NCBI GenBank assembly: GCA_963669285.2
Contig: CAXXSI010000002.1
Span: forward strand, 1 to 64,000
Length of the DNA stretch: 64,000 bases
Reading direction: 5' to 3'
Source of the DNA: JAWKWH01 sp963669285
GTDB taxonomy: Bacteria; Pseudomonadota; Alphaproteobacteria; Rhizobiales; Rhizobiaceae
Shown here: positions 54,975 to 63,469 of the stretch, piece by piece
Layout of the letters: every line of letters begins with the position of its first letter
How positions within the stretch are numbered: position 1 is the first letter of the stretch
Program-made: the position numbers and the translations under genes
Notes under the pieces: model-generated
What the model saw: only the letters and a program-made list of their open reading frames with translations
Database searches by the model: none
What the model was told of the DNA's origin: nothing

Positions 54975-57125
54975 TCAGTCCTCGCTTAGCGCAGAAATGC
55001 TCTCCGGCTTGGGGGGAGCTTCGAGCACCGGCGCATTTTCAAATTTCTTCGACAAGGTCAGCAGCATCTTGGCCATGGCCGCGGTTAGCGCCTTTGGTCG
55101 ATCCTTGTCCTTTGCCGCCGGATCGTCGGAACCGTCCGTCGCGTCGGCAATTGCCTCTTCGGTTATCGGTTGCTCGATACCGGGAATCGGCTTCAGCTCG
55201 ATATTTTGATGTGCGTAGGTCATCAACCGTTGCCAGGTCATCGCCGGAACCGAACCGCCGGTAAGACGCCTGGTGGGTGAAAAGTCGTCATTGCCCATCC
55301 ACACGGCCGCCACGTAGTTTCCCGTATAGCCGACAAACCAGGCATCCCGGTAGGCCTGTGTGGTTCCCGTCTTTCCGGCAGCCTTGGTCATGGTCAGCGC
55401 CGCGCGCCGCGCGGTGCCCCACTCAGGCACCTGGGACAGGATCGTGTTCATCGCCAGCGTCGCTTCAGGGGTCAATACGCGTTTCGGCTCCGGCGCGTCG
55501 GTGGCGTAGTCGTAGATGAGATCGCCCGAGCGGCTGAGCAACTGCGTTATGCCGTGGCGTAAACCGGTATATCCGCCGGTCGCAAGGACCGAATATCCGG
55601 TGGCTTGATCCATAACGGTCATGCCCGACGTGCCCAGAACCATGGTTTTGTGCCCGTTGAGCTTGGACTCAACCCCCATGGCTTCGGTCTTGGCCTTGAT
55701 CGCATCAATGCCCAGATGGTCCTTGGCAAGTCGAACCGGGACGGTGTTGTAGGATTTGACGAGCGCACGGGTTAGATTGACCCGGCCGGCATAGCCGCGG
55801 GTATAATTCTGCGGTCGCCAGCCACGCCAGTTGATCGGCCGGTCACTGATGACCGATTCCGGCGTGAAGCCGTTTTCCATCGCGGTCGCATACACATACG
55901 GCTTGAACGACGACCCGGCTTGTCTGAGCGCGCGTGTGGCTCTGTTGTATTGGCTGCGGCCATAGTCACGGCCGCCGACGATCGCCCGCACCGCCCCGTT
56001 GGTTTCCATCAGCACGATGGCGCCTTCAGCCACGCCCTTGCTCTTGCCGAATTGCAACAGGTGGTATTCGAGCGATTCCTCAGCGGCCCTTTGCAGATCG
56101 AGGTCAATCGTAGTGCGTGCTATCAGCGCGCGCGGGCCGGATCGGGATGCCAGCCGTTTGACCTCCTCAAACGCCCAGTCGAGGAAATAGTCGGGGCTAT
56201 CGGCATTGCCGCGGTCGACGACATCGGCCGGCCGGCGTCGTGCGGCAACGACCTGACCTTCGCTCATAAAGTCGCCCTGAACCAAATTGGTCAGGACTTC
56301 ATTGGCTCGCGCACGGGCTGCCGGCAGATTGATGTGCGGAGCGTATTTGGCGGGAGCCTTGAACAATCCGGCCAGCATCGCCGCTTCGGCAAGCGTCACA
56401 TCTTTCAGGTTCTTGTTGAAATAGAAATCGGCCGCCGCGGCGATGCCGAACGTGCCGCCACCCATATAGGCGCGGTCCAGATAGAGCTGCAGGATCTCCT
56501 TTTTCGACAGGTTCCATTCCAGCCATACCGAAAGAAAGGCTTCCTTGACCTTGCGTTCGATGGTTCGCTCGTTTGACAGAAACAGGTTCTTGGCAAGCTG
56601 CTGGGTGATGGTGGAACCGCCCTGGACGACAGAATTCGCCTTGACGTTTTCTGACATGGCACGGGCGAGGCCGAGAAAGTCGATGCCGAAATGATCAAAA
56701 AACCGCCGGTCTTCGGTCGCCAGGACGGTTTTGACGACATGGTCGGGCAATTCATCGACGGGAACGGATTCGCGTTGGATGATGCCACGCTGACCGATTT
56801 CGTTGCCGTAGCGGTCAAGGAAGGTAATGGCGAAATCATCCTGGTTGCGCCAGTCTTTCGCCGTTTCCTCGAACGCCGGCATCGCCAATGCCAGCATGAC
56901 CACCGAACCGGCGGCACCGAGCGTCATGCCCTCGCTGAGAACTTCGAACACACCGCGCTTCCAGCCGGAAACGCGAAATCGGCGGGAAAATATCGTCAGG
57001 TTTTCCCAGCCGACAGCCAGTTTGAAGCCAAGATTGTAGAGCGTCGAATCGATCCACGCGTCCAGCTCCAGCAGCCGCGAAGCTCTGGGTCCCTTGGATT
57101 TGCGTGTTTTAATCGGTTTCTTCAT
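54975..57125 (-). CDS. Class A penicillin-binding protein (bifunctional transglycosylase/transpeptidase)
   Basis: About 716 residues. After a basic N-terminus and one membrane helix comes a GT51 domain with the catalytic Glu in ATEDRRFFDHFGID and QGGSTITQQLAKNLFLSNERT. The transpeptidase domain has the active-site Ser in QAGSSFKPYVYA, SYN in KSYNTVPVRLAKD and the KTGTT triad. A disordered acidic C-terminus follows. The ATG at 57125 is preferred to 57149, which adds an unconserved leader. Polymerises and cross-links peptidoglycan. Confidence 0.94.
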   Translation of the reverse strand: MKKPIKTRKSKGPRASRLLELDAWIDSTLYNLGFKLAVGWENLTIFSRRFRVSGWKRGVFEVLSEGMTLGAAGSVVMLALAMPAFEETAKDWRNQDDFAITFLDRYGNEIGQRGIIQRESVPVDELPDHVVKTVLATEDRRFFDHFGIDFLGLARAMSENVKANSVVQGGSTITQQLAKNLFLSNERTIERKVKEAFLSVWLEWNLSKKEILQLYLDRAYMGGGTFGIAAAADFYFNKNLKDVTLAEAAMLAGLFKAPAKYAPHINLPAARARANEVLTNLVQGDFMSEGQVVAARRRPADVVDRGNADSPDYFLDWAFEEVKRLASRSGPRALIARTTIDLDLQRAAEESLEYHLLQFGKSKGVAEGAIVLMETNGAVRAIVGGRDYGRSQYNRATRALRQAGSSFKPYVYATAMENGFTPESVISDRPINWRGWRPQNYTRGYAGRVNLTRALVKSYNTVPVRLAKDHLGIDAIKAKTEAMGVESKLNGHKTMVLGTSGMTVMDQATGYSVLATGGYTGLRHGITQLLSRSGDLIYDYATDAPEPKRVLTPEATLAMNTILSQVPEWGTARRAALTMTKAAGKTGTTQAYRDAWFVGYTGNYVAAVWMGNDDFSPTRRLTGGSVPAMTWQRLMTYAHQNIELKPIPGIEQPITEEAIADATDGSDDPAAKDKDRPKALTAAMAKMLLTLSKKFENAPVLEAPPKPESISALSED

Positions 57126-57452
57126 TGCCCACGGTCGTTTCCGTCCCAATGCTCATTAGGACCGCCATACCGGCGAATTCAAGGCATCGTTGCCAACATT
57201 AGCGCATGCCGATCTCAAATGGCACCGACATCTGCGTTATTGGTGAATTAGCAATATAAGGTCGCTCGCGATGTGGCGCTTCTCACGGTGGAAATGAATT
57301 TCAACGAAATAGGAAAAAATTCTTGACACCGTCACGGTTGTTTGTTAGGTTCTTGCTACGGTCGGAAAGTTGCGGCCGGCGGGACGAAAAGCTCCCCGGC
57401 AATCGGGATTGATCCGGTCAAATCATACAAAATCAAACCAAGATGGTAGGGC
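57126..57452 (+). promoter_or_regulatory. Intergenic region with probable promoter of the GTA-remnant locus
   Basis: About 325 bases between divergent genes. TTGACA at 57323-57328 and TAGGTT at 57346-57351 with 17 bases between them make a reasonable sigma-70-type promoter reading toward the small terminase-like gene at 57453. Confidence 0.55.
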
Positions 57453-57932
57453 ATGAGGCAGCATGGACCCTTTCTCAAGGCCCTGCGCGTTGCGGCTGTT
57501 GAGCATGGAATGACGGCAAGGGATATCGCGGCGCTTGCCGGGCTGCAGGAAAAGACAATTGCCGCGCACATGCAAAAGAACGGCTTGAAATCGCAATTGC
57601 CATTCGCGCCGGCGGCGATCCGACGGCGGTTTGCGCGGCTGGCTCGCGATGTCCTGCCCAAGATTGAAGCCGCAGCCCGCGATTTGACCGACCGACAGGG
57701 CGAGTGGAACAAGGCCCGTCTCGATGCGGTCATACAATTGAGCCGGCTGCTTGACCGGTTTGGTGACCTGGCCGGTAACGAAAACAAACAACAAGAATCC
57801 GCAAAGGATCGTGATGAGCGCACAGCCGAAACCCTCCGAAAAATCGATCAGCGCATTGTCGAGCTTGCTGAAGCGCTGGCACGGCGACTGGTCGAAGAAC
57901 AATTTGGAGAAAATCGAAGCCCGTTGGGCTGA
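57453..57932 (+). CDS. Terminase small-subunit-like helix-turn-helix protein
   Basis: 159 residues. The N-terminal segment VAAVEHGMTARDIAALAGLQEKTIAAHM is a helix-turn-helix; the rest is helical (RRFARLARDVLPKIEAAARDL, AELAEALARRLVEE). It precedes and overlaps the terminase large-subunit remnant by 119 bases, the position of the small-subunit gene in rhizobial gene-transfer-agent clusters. It would recognise the packaging substrate. With the rest of the cluster gone, it may no longer have a partner. Confidence 0.65.
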   Translation: MRQHGPFLKALRVAAVEHGMTARDIAALAGLQEKTIAAHMQKNGLKSQLPFAPAAIRRRFARLARDVLPKIEAAARDLTDRQGEWNKARLDAVIQLSRLLDRFGDLAGNENKQQESAKDRDERTAETLRKIDQRIVELAEALARRLVEEQFGENRSPLG

Positions 57933-58491
57933 ACAGGAGTGGTTCGGATCGGCTCACACCCACCAATACCCGCTACGCCTGCTGCGAGATATATGGTTGC
58001 TGATCGGCGGTCGTGGCGCCGGCAAGACGCGTACCGGGGCCGAATGGGTCAACGGACTGGTGCGAGGCTTTTCGCCCTTTTCGCTGAGCCGCTATGGACA
58101 GATCGCCCTGGTCGGCGAGACCTATGGCGATGTACGTGAAGTGATGATCGGGGGACCGTCCGGCATAGCGAGCATATCGCGCCATGACCGTCCGCGCTAC
58201 GAGGTGACGCGAAGGCGGTTATTGTGGTCGAATGGCGCAGTCGCCCAGGCGTTCTCCTCAGAGAGCCCGGATGGGCTTCGCGGGCCGCAATTCGAGGCGG
58301 CCTGGTGCGATGCTAAAACGATCTGGGCGTCGCTTGTGACGCTGGTGACTGCTACAGCCGGTCTGACCGGATTGCCGCTCGCCGGCATCGACAAGTCGGC
58401 GCTGACCGACACGCTGATCCAGGCGGTAACCGCGTTTTCGGGTCTTATCGCGATATTCGGCCGGATGTCAGCGAAGGATAAGATTGGTTAA
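57814..58491 (+). pseudogene. Truncated GTA terminase large subunit fused in frame to a membrane tail
   Basis: The first 160 or so residues are a terminase ATPase start: HTHQYPLRLLRDIWLLIGGR with the Walker A GGRGAGKTRTG, then GEWVNGLVRGF-like spacing, ALVGETYGDVREVM and QAFSSESPDGLRGPQFEAAWCD, which in GTA terminases continues into a Walker-B helicase region and a nuclease domain. Here, after AWCD, it continues as AKTIWASLVTLVTATAGLTG and ends with SGLIAIFGRMSAKDKIG, a two-helix tail of the kind found at the end of phage lysins and holins. No frame break occurs. Best explained by an internal deletion that removed the rest of the cluster. Start ATG at 57814 is a guess. Confidence 0.7.
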
Positions 58492-58546
58492 CGCTACAGG
58501 AAACCGTTCATTCCGTGTTCAGCCAAAATGCCGTAAAAGAACTGCC

Positions 58547-58846
58547 ATGAACACAAGGTTTATCCATAAAACCCTGCTGGCCGCCGCCATGGCGGCCGGT
58601 ATGGGCGTTTCCCCGGCAATGGCGGGTACCCCACCCGTACCCGACGTCGCGATGGCGGAGCGGGTGACGCTGGTGGCGGGCGATTGCTACGCAATTGGCC
58701 AACAGGTTGCTGCCCAGAAGGGCGGTCAGCTTGCTGCTGCGCGCGCCGCGACCAAGGGTGGCCAATCCGTATGTGTCATCGTGGTGCTCGTCCCCGGAAA
58801 GAACGGCCAGAGACCCAAGCGACAGGAGTTCGTCGTTCCCCAGTAA
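58547..58846 (+). CDS. feuN: FeuN-like small periplasmic protein
   Basis: 99 residues. Signal peptide (MNTRFIHKTLLAAAMAAGMG, cleavage near SPAMAG) and a short mature part with CYAIGQQVAAQKGGQ and VCVIVVLVPGKNGQRPKRQEFVVP. In Sinorhizobium meliloti the small periplasmic protein FeuN is encoded just before feuPQ and restrains FeuQ signalling. Position, size and export match; identity by sequence is from memory. Two Cys flank the conserved segment. Confidence 0.72.
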   Translation: MNTRFIHKTLLAAAMAAGMGVSPAMAGTPPVPDVAMAERVTLVAGDCYAIGQQVAAQKGGQLAAARAATKGGQSVCVIVVLVPGKNGQRPKRQEFVVPQ

Positions 58847-58926
58847 TATTGTCAACGCGGTGTACGGTTTCACAAATTGCGTGAATCGGTCAATATCGCC
58901 GCGATACAGACCGGCAAAGAGGCACC

Positions 58927-59592
58927 ATGCGAATACTCGTTGTTGAAGACGACAAGGACCTGAACCGGCAGCTTTGTGAAGCGCTGACCGATGCCGGATA
59001 TGTGATCGACAAGGCTTTCGATGGCGAGGAGGCGCATTTCCTGGGCGACACCGAACCTTACGACGCTGTCGTACTTGATATTGGTTTGCCGCAGATGGAC
59101 GGCATCAGCGTTCTCGAGCGCTGGCGGCGCGATGGACGTGCAATGCCCGTATTGATCCTGACCGCGCGCGACCGATGGAGCGACAAGGTATCCGGCATTG
59201 ATGCCGGCGCCGACGACTATGTCACCAAGCCTTTCCATATCGAGGAAGTTTTGGCGCGGGTACGGGCCCTGATCCGGCGCGCATCCGGTCATGCATCGTC
59301 AGAACTTATCTGCGGTCCTCTCCGGGTCGATACGAAATCGTCCAAGGCAGATGTCGACGGCATCCCGCTGAAGCTTACGTCGCATGAGTTTCGTTTGCTT
59401 GCCTACTTGATGCATCACGTCGGCGAGGTCATCTCACGGACGGAATTGGTTGAGCATCTCTACGACCAGGATTTCGACCGTGATTCCAACACGATAGAGG
59501 TATTTGTCGGCCGCCTGCGCAAAAAGATGGGCATTGATCTGATCGAGACCGTGCGGGGTATGGGTTATCGCCTACACGAGCCGGAATCCTGA
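58927..59592 (+). CDS. feuP: OmpR-family response regulator FeuP
   Basis: 221 residues. Receiver domain with phosphoacceptor Asp51 (VVLDIGLPQMDG), Lys in YVTKPFHIEEVL, and a winged-helix DNA-binding domain (LTSHEFRLLAYLM, DSNTIEVFVGRLRKKMG, GMGYRLHEPE). Upstream of a histidine kinase and downstream of a FeuN-like gene; PhoP/QseB-type regulators share the fold. In S. meliloti FeuP activates the cyclic glucan exporter gene ndvA and others. Confidence 0.85.
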   Translation: MRILVVEDDKDLNRQLCEALTDAGYVIDKAFDGEEAHFLGDTEPYDAVVLDIGLPQMDGISVLERWRRDGRAMPVLILTARDRWSDKVSGIDAGADDYVTKPFHIEEVLARVRALIRRASGHASSELICGPLRVDTKSSKADVDGIPLKLTSHEFRLLAYLMHHVGEVISRTELVEHLYDQDFDRDSNTIEVFVGRLRKKMGIDLIETVRGMGYRLHEPES

Positions 59593-59638
59593 CCTGGTCG
59601 CCGATGACACTGGCGTCGACGACAACTGATGCGGTTTC

Positions 59639-61012
59639 ATGAACCTCTCGTTTCGTTCGCTCACTTTTCGCGTGGTCAGCCTCTCGACCCTGCTGGCGAT
59701 TGTTGCAATGTTTGCAATAGCCACCGTGATTTCCACGCTCTATCAAAACCGCGCTCAACGTGATTTCGACAATATTCTGAACGCACACCTGTTCACCCTG
59801 CTTGGTGCCGTGGGGCTCAGTGAATCGGGAAGTCTGCGCGGTGCGCCGAATTTGAGCGATCTCGGTTTCATTCAACGCAATTCCGGTTCGTATTGGGAAG
59901 TCGCTCCTTTGACGGACTCGATTTCAGGGCGATTGCGTTCCGCATCCATGACCGGTGATGTGCCCGCACCGAGTGTATCCGCCGTTCCCTTCGATCGCGA
60001 GTTCCGCAGAACCTACAATGCGGATGGGTTGGCAGGAGAAAGTCTCCGGATTGTGGAAACCGAATTCGTGCTGGGTGATGACGATCAGGTGGCCCGATTT
60101 CGGATTATGGGTAACCTCACCAAACTGAAACTTGAGACAGATCAATTCCGCAACCGGCTATACACTTATCTGGCATTGTTCGGCGCGGGCATGGTTGTCA
60201 TCAATGCCGGCGCAATCCTGTTCGGGCTTCGCCCGCTGGGGAGAATTCGCGCTGCATTAGCTGACGTCCGCGAAGGCCGCGCTGACAAACTTGACGGCAG
60301 CTTTCCACCGGAGATCGCACCATTGGCATCGGAAACCAATGCGCTGATCGACAACAACCGCAAAATCGTCGAACGTTACCGAACTCAGGTAGGAAATCTC
60401 GCCCATTCTCTGAAAACACCACTTGCCGTGGTCACCAATGAAGGGCGGTCTGCTGGCGGAAAACGTGGAAATCTCATTGCCGATCAGGCCGCGGCAATGC
60501 GCCGTCAAATCGACCATTACTTGCAACGTGCCCGGATTGCTGCCCAACGCAACACGATTGTCTACAGAACCAAGGTATCGGAACCGGTGGCTCGGATGGT
60601 CCGTGTCCTGGACAAGCTCAATCCAGGCAGAGATTTTGAGTTGCAACTACCTGAAACCGAACTGATCTTTGCCGGTGAGAAGGAGGATTTGGAGGAAATT
60701 GTCGGAAATCTGCTGGAAAATGCAGCCAAATGGGCAACATCAAAAATTCTGGTTGGGATTGCTGTAGATCAAGTCGGTAATGCCAAAGGAAGTATATCCA
60801 TCTCGATCGAAGACGACGGTCCGGGAATTCCGGTGGAAAAAGCGTCGGAGGCGATGAAGCGGGGTAAGCGTTTGGACGAATCGAAACCAGGTACCGGGCT
60901 GGGTTTGGCGATCGTCGCCGACCTGGCATCTGAGTATGGCGGATCACTACAACTTGAACAGTCGCACCTTGGCGGATTGCGCGCAGTTGTACATCTTCCG
61001 GGAGGCGGATAG
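59639..61012 (+). CDS. feuQ: Sensor histidine kinase FeuQ
   Basis: 457 residues. Two membrane helices (VSLSTLLAIVAMFAIATVIS at the start and LALFGAGMVVINAGAILFGL near 180) enclose a periplasmic sensor domain. A HAMP-like linker is followed by the H-box GNLAHSLKTPLAVV with His near residue 256, then the HATPase domain (NLLENAAKWA, DDGPGIP, GTGLGLAIVADLA). Partner of FeuP, starting 46 bases after it. Confidence 0.86.
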   Translation: MNLSFRSLTFRVVSLSTLLAIVAMFAIATVISTLYQNRAQRDFDNILNAHLFTLLGAVGLSESGSLRGAPNLSDLGFIQRNSGSYWEVAPLTDSISGRLRSASMTGDVPAPSVSAVPFDREFRRTYNADGLAGESLRIVETEFVLGDDDQVARFRIMGNLTKLKLETDQFRNRLYTYLALFGAGMVVINAGAILFGLRPLGRIRAALADVREGRADKLDGSFPPEIAPLASETNALIDNNRKIVERYRTQVGNLAHSLKTPLAVVTNEGRSAGGKRGNLIADQAAAMRRQIDHYLQRARIAAQRNTIVYRTKVSEPVARMVRVLDKLNPGRDFELQLPETELIFAGEKEDLEEIVGNLLENAAKWATSKILVGIAVDQVGNAKGSISISIEDDGPGIPVEKASEAMKRGKRLDESKPGTGLGLAIVADLASEYGGSLQLEQSHLGGLRAVVHLPGGG

Positions 61013-61101
61013 TAATCCCGGAATCAACAAAAGTTTTGGCCCCAATTCGGCCAAAACGTGCGAATAGCAATACGGCGCAATCAGGCATTGGCGGAGACAA
61101 C

Positions 61102-61527
61102 ATGCGGCGAATTTTGGTGCTCACAGCGGTTCTAGTTGCGCTTTCCGCATGCGCTTCGACCACCACGCTCGCAGTCCGCTCTGTGTCCGATGAAGATGCA
61201 GATACCGCCACACAGCGCGGAATCATCGATGCGCTGGGTGGTGGATTGTTCAATCAACTCGATGCGGGCGATGCGCGCCGCGCCGACAGAATGTTGGCTC
61301 TGGAAGCGGAATACCGAGCGCTTGAACACACGGCTGCCGGTCAACCGGTTAATTGGCGTAGCGAACGGGCTGATTTGGGCGGCGAAGTGGTTGCGGCGCA
61401 GCCTTACCGGGTCGGTTCCCAGGATTGCCGGTCATACGCCCATACCGTCAAATCCGGTGCCGCGACCAGAACGGCTCGCGGAACCGCTTGCCGTAACACT
61501 GATGGGAGTTGGACGCCGCTGACCTGA
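61102..61527 (+). CDS. Putative outer-membrane lipoprotein, 17-kDa surface antigen type
   Basis: 141 residues. Lipobox LVALSAC near residue 17 after a short hydrophobic leader. The C-terminal half, YRVGSQDCRSYAHTVKSG and RGTACRNTDGSW, is typical of the RT0821/Lpp0805-type surface proteins of Alphaproteobacteria. The ATG at 61102 is chosen as it directly precedes the leader. Confidence 0.75.
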   Translation: MRRILVLTAVLVALSACASTTTLAVRSVSDEDADTATQRGIIDALGGGLFNQLDAGDARRADRMLALEAEYRALEHTAAGQPVNWRSERADLGGEVVAAQPYRVGSQDCRSYAHTVKSGAATRTARGTACRNTDGSWTPLT

Positions 61528-61595
61528 TGTCATGCGAATACCGCTGGTATGCACTCCTTGGAAATTGAAGCCGGACAAGTCAAAGGCCGCGATAC

Positions 61596-62732
61596 GTGTT
61601 GATTTTTTGGATAGCCGCGATTGGGTTGACCGCCATTGCCTGCATGGCGGTATTGCTGCCTGTGTCACGGTCGCAACGCCAAAGCGAACCAGCAACTGCC
61701 TTCGATATCGAGGTATATCGCGACCAATTGGCCGAGATTGAAGCCGATGAAGCGAGAGGTTTGATCGGGAAAGCAGAAGCGACAGAAGCCAGAACTGAGA
61801 TCGGTCGACGCATCTTGCATACCCACGGAGAGGAACAAACGCAGATATCCGAATTCGGACGATCGGCTAAATGGATCGTGACCGTGGCGGTTCTCGCGGT
61901 TCCGGTTCTCACACTCGGAATTTACGCGCTGACCGGTTCCCCGCATCTTCCTGATCAACCGCTTCAGGCTCGCCTGGAAAAAAATCCAGCTGAGAACAGC
62001 ATTGAGGAACTGATCGCCCGTGCTGAAACTCATCTTGCTGAAAATCCGGAAGACGGCCGCGGCTGGGACGTGATTGCGCCGATCTATGTTAGGGTCGGTC
62101 GCTATCAGGACGGGGCCAAGGCATATCGGATCGCCATTCGTATCGGTGGCGCCAACGCCAGACGTCAATCCGGGCTGGGCGAAGCGTTGACCGCCATCGA
62201 AAATGGCGTGGTGACCAGCGAAGCCCGTGATGCGTTTGCCTCTGCTCTGGAACTTGATCCGCGCAATTCCAAGGCCCGCTATTTTATTGCAATGGCAGAG
62301 GCTCAGGCCGGCCAGAGCCAGGATGCCATTACCCGCTGGAGTGCACTTGCCGAAGATTCATCTGAGGAATCCCCTTGGCGGATGGCTGCTATCAACGCAA
62401 TTGAAGCGACACGAACCCGGCTGGGCGAAACCAGCGAGACGGGGAAGTCCGGCCCGGACGCCGAAGATATGGCCGCTGCCGCCGAAATGTCGGCGGAAGA
62501 CCGCGGCGCCATGATTGAAACAATGGTCGCCAATCTTGCCGAAAAACTGAAAGAAAATCCTCTTGACCGGGAAGGTTGGCAGCGGCTTGTGCGTTCTTAT
62601 GTCGTATTGGGTGAGACCGAGAAAGCACAAGTGGCCCTGCAAGAAGGAAAAGTCGCCCTTGAGGGCGTGCCTGGGGCTGCACAATTGCTTGCGGAGTTCG
62701 CCGCGGGTTTTGGAATAGAGGCGTTGGAATAG
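61596..62732 (+). CDS. ccmI: Cytochrome c biogenesis protein CcmI (CycH)
   Basis: 378 residues from the GTG at 61596. Two membrane helices (MLIFWIAAIGLTAIACMAVLL and VTVAVLAVPVLTLGIYAL) flank a coiled-coil cytoplasmic loop with YRDQLAEIEADEARGLIGKAEA; the periplasmic C-terminal part has tetratricopeptide repeats (ARYFIAMAEAQAGQSQDAI, WQRLVRSYVVLGETEKAQ). CcmI holds apocytochromes for haem attachment. First gene of the ccmI-ccmE-ccmF operon. Confidence 0.92.
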   Translation: MLIFWIAAIGLTAIACMAVLLPVSRSQRQSEPATAFDIEVYRDQLAEIEADEARGLIGKAEATEARTEIGRRILHTHGEEQTQISEFGRSAKWIVTVAVLAVPVLTLGIYALTGSPHLPDQPLQARLEKNPAENSIEELIARAETHLAENPEDGRGWDVIAPIYVRVGRYQDGAKAYRIAIRIGGANARRQSGLGEALTAIENGVVTSEARDAFASALELDPRNSKARYFIAMAEAQAGQSQDAITRWSALAEDSSEESPWRMAAINAIEATRTRLGETSETGKSGPDAEDMAAAAEMSAEDRGAMIETMVANLAEKLKENPLDREGWQRLVRSYVVLGETEKAQVALQEGKVALEGVPGAAQLLAEFAAGFGIEALE

Positions 62733-62735
62733 ATT

Positions 62736-63173
62736 GTGACGAGAAAGCAAAAAAGACTGACTGTCATCGGCGGCGGATTGGCATTTCTGGGCCTGGCGGC
62801 AGCGCTTGTGTTCTTCGCGCTAGGCCAGAAGACATCTTATTTCTACATGCCCGCAGAATTGACTGAAGCCAAGTTGACTGCCGGTCAGCGGGTTCGTCTT
62901 GGCGGTCTTGTCGAGGACGGCTCGGTTGTTCGCGGCCAGGGCACGGAGGTCCAGTTTGCGGTTGGCGATGGCGAGGCCACGGTAAAGGTCGCCTATAACG
63001 GCATATTGCCGGATTTGTTTCGCGAAGGGCAGGGAGTCGTGACCGAAGGTGTGATGCAGTCAGACGGATCATTCAAAGCGGACACTGTGCTTGCCAAGCA
63101 TGATGAAACCTATATGCCCAAGGAAGTGGCTGACAGTCTGAAGGAAAAAGGTGTCTGGCAGCACGCCGAATAG
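62736..63173 (+). CDS. ccmE: Haem chaperone CcmE
   Basis: 145 residues. One N-terminal membrane helix, then the CcmE barrel with RVRLGGLVEDGSV and LPDLFREGQGVVTEG, and the haem-binding His122 in LAKHDETYMP with Tyr126. Begins GTG three bases after the ccmI stop. Its 3' end is ten bases from MITE copy 2. Confidence 0.94.
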   Translation: MTRKQKRLTVIGGGLAFLGLAAALVFFALGQKTSYFYMPAELTEAKLTAGQRVRLGGLVEDGSVVRGQGTEVQFAVGDGEATVKVAYNGILPDLFREGQGVVTEGVMQSDGSFKADTVLAKHDETYMPKEVADSLKEKGVWQHAE

Positions 63174-63183
63174 CCGGACACTA

Positions 63184-63447
63184 GGTCATGGACCCATAAA
63201 CAGGATCAACAATGGTATGCGCAAATTTGGTTGGATATTAGGAGCAAGCTTGCAGGAAACCGTCCGGTTTTCAAAAGCTTGCGACGCAATAGCCGGGCAA
63301 ATCTGCCATATCCTCCGGACGCTCGAACCCGCTTGCCAAACCGTCGTCAAAGGCCTCAACCGGGGGGATGGCCCCGCTTTTCGGCCTTTTCCTTGGTTTG
63401 CTATGCGGTTTCGGCGCCATTTTGACCCTGTTTATGGGTCCATGACC
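63184..63447 (+). mobile_element. 264-bp MITE, copy 2, between ccmE and ccmF
   Basis: Same element as 45617-45880 but in the other orientation, flanked by TA at 63182-63183 and 63448-63449. The terminal repeats are intact. It separates ccmE from ccmF by inserting directly into the ccm operon. Confidence 0.92.
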
Positions 63448-63450
63448 TAA
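63214..63450 (+). CDS. 78-codon frame inside MITE copy 2
   Basis: Homologue of the frame in copy 1, reading MRKFGWILGASLQETVRF to DPVYGSMT with a TAA stop at the element border. It has four amino-acid substitutions relative to copy 1. Coding status uncertain as in copy 1. Confidence 0.3.
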   Translation, partial: GMRKFGWILGASLQETVRFSKACDAIAGQICHILRTLEPACQTVVKGLNRGDGPAFRPFPWFAMRFRRHFDPVYGSMT

Positions 63451-63469
63451 TCCGTTTGCGGAAGCGACA

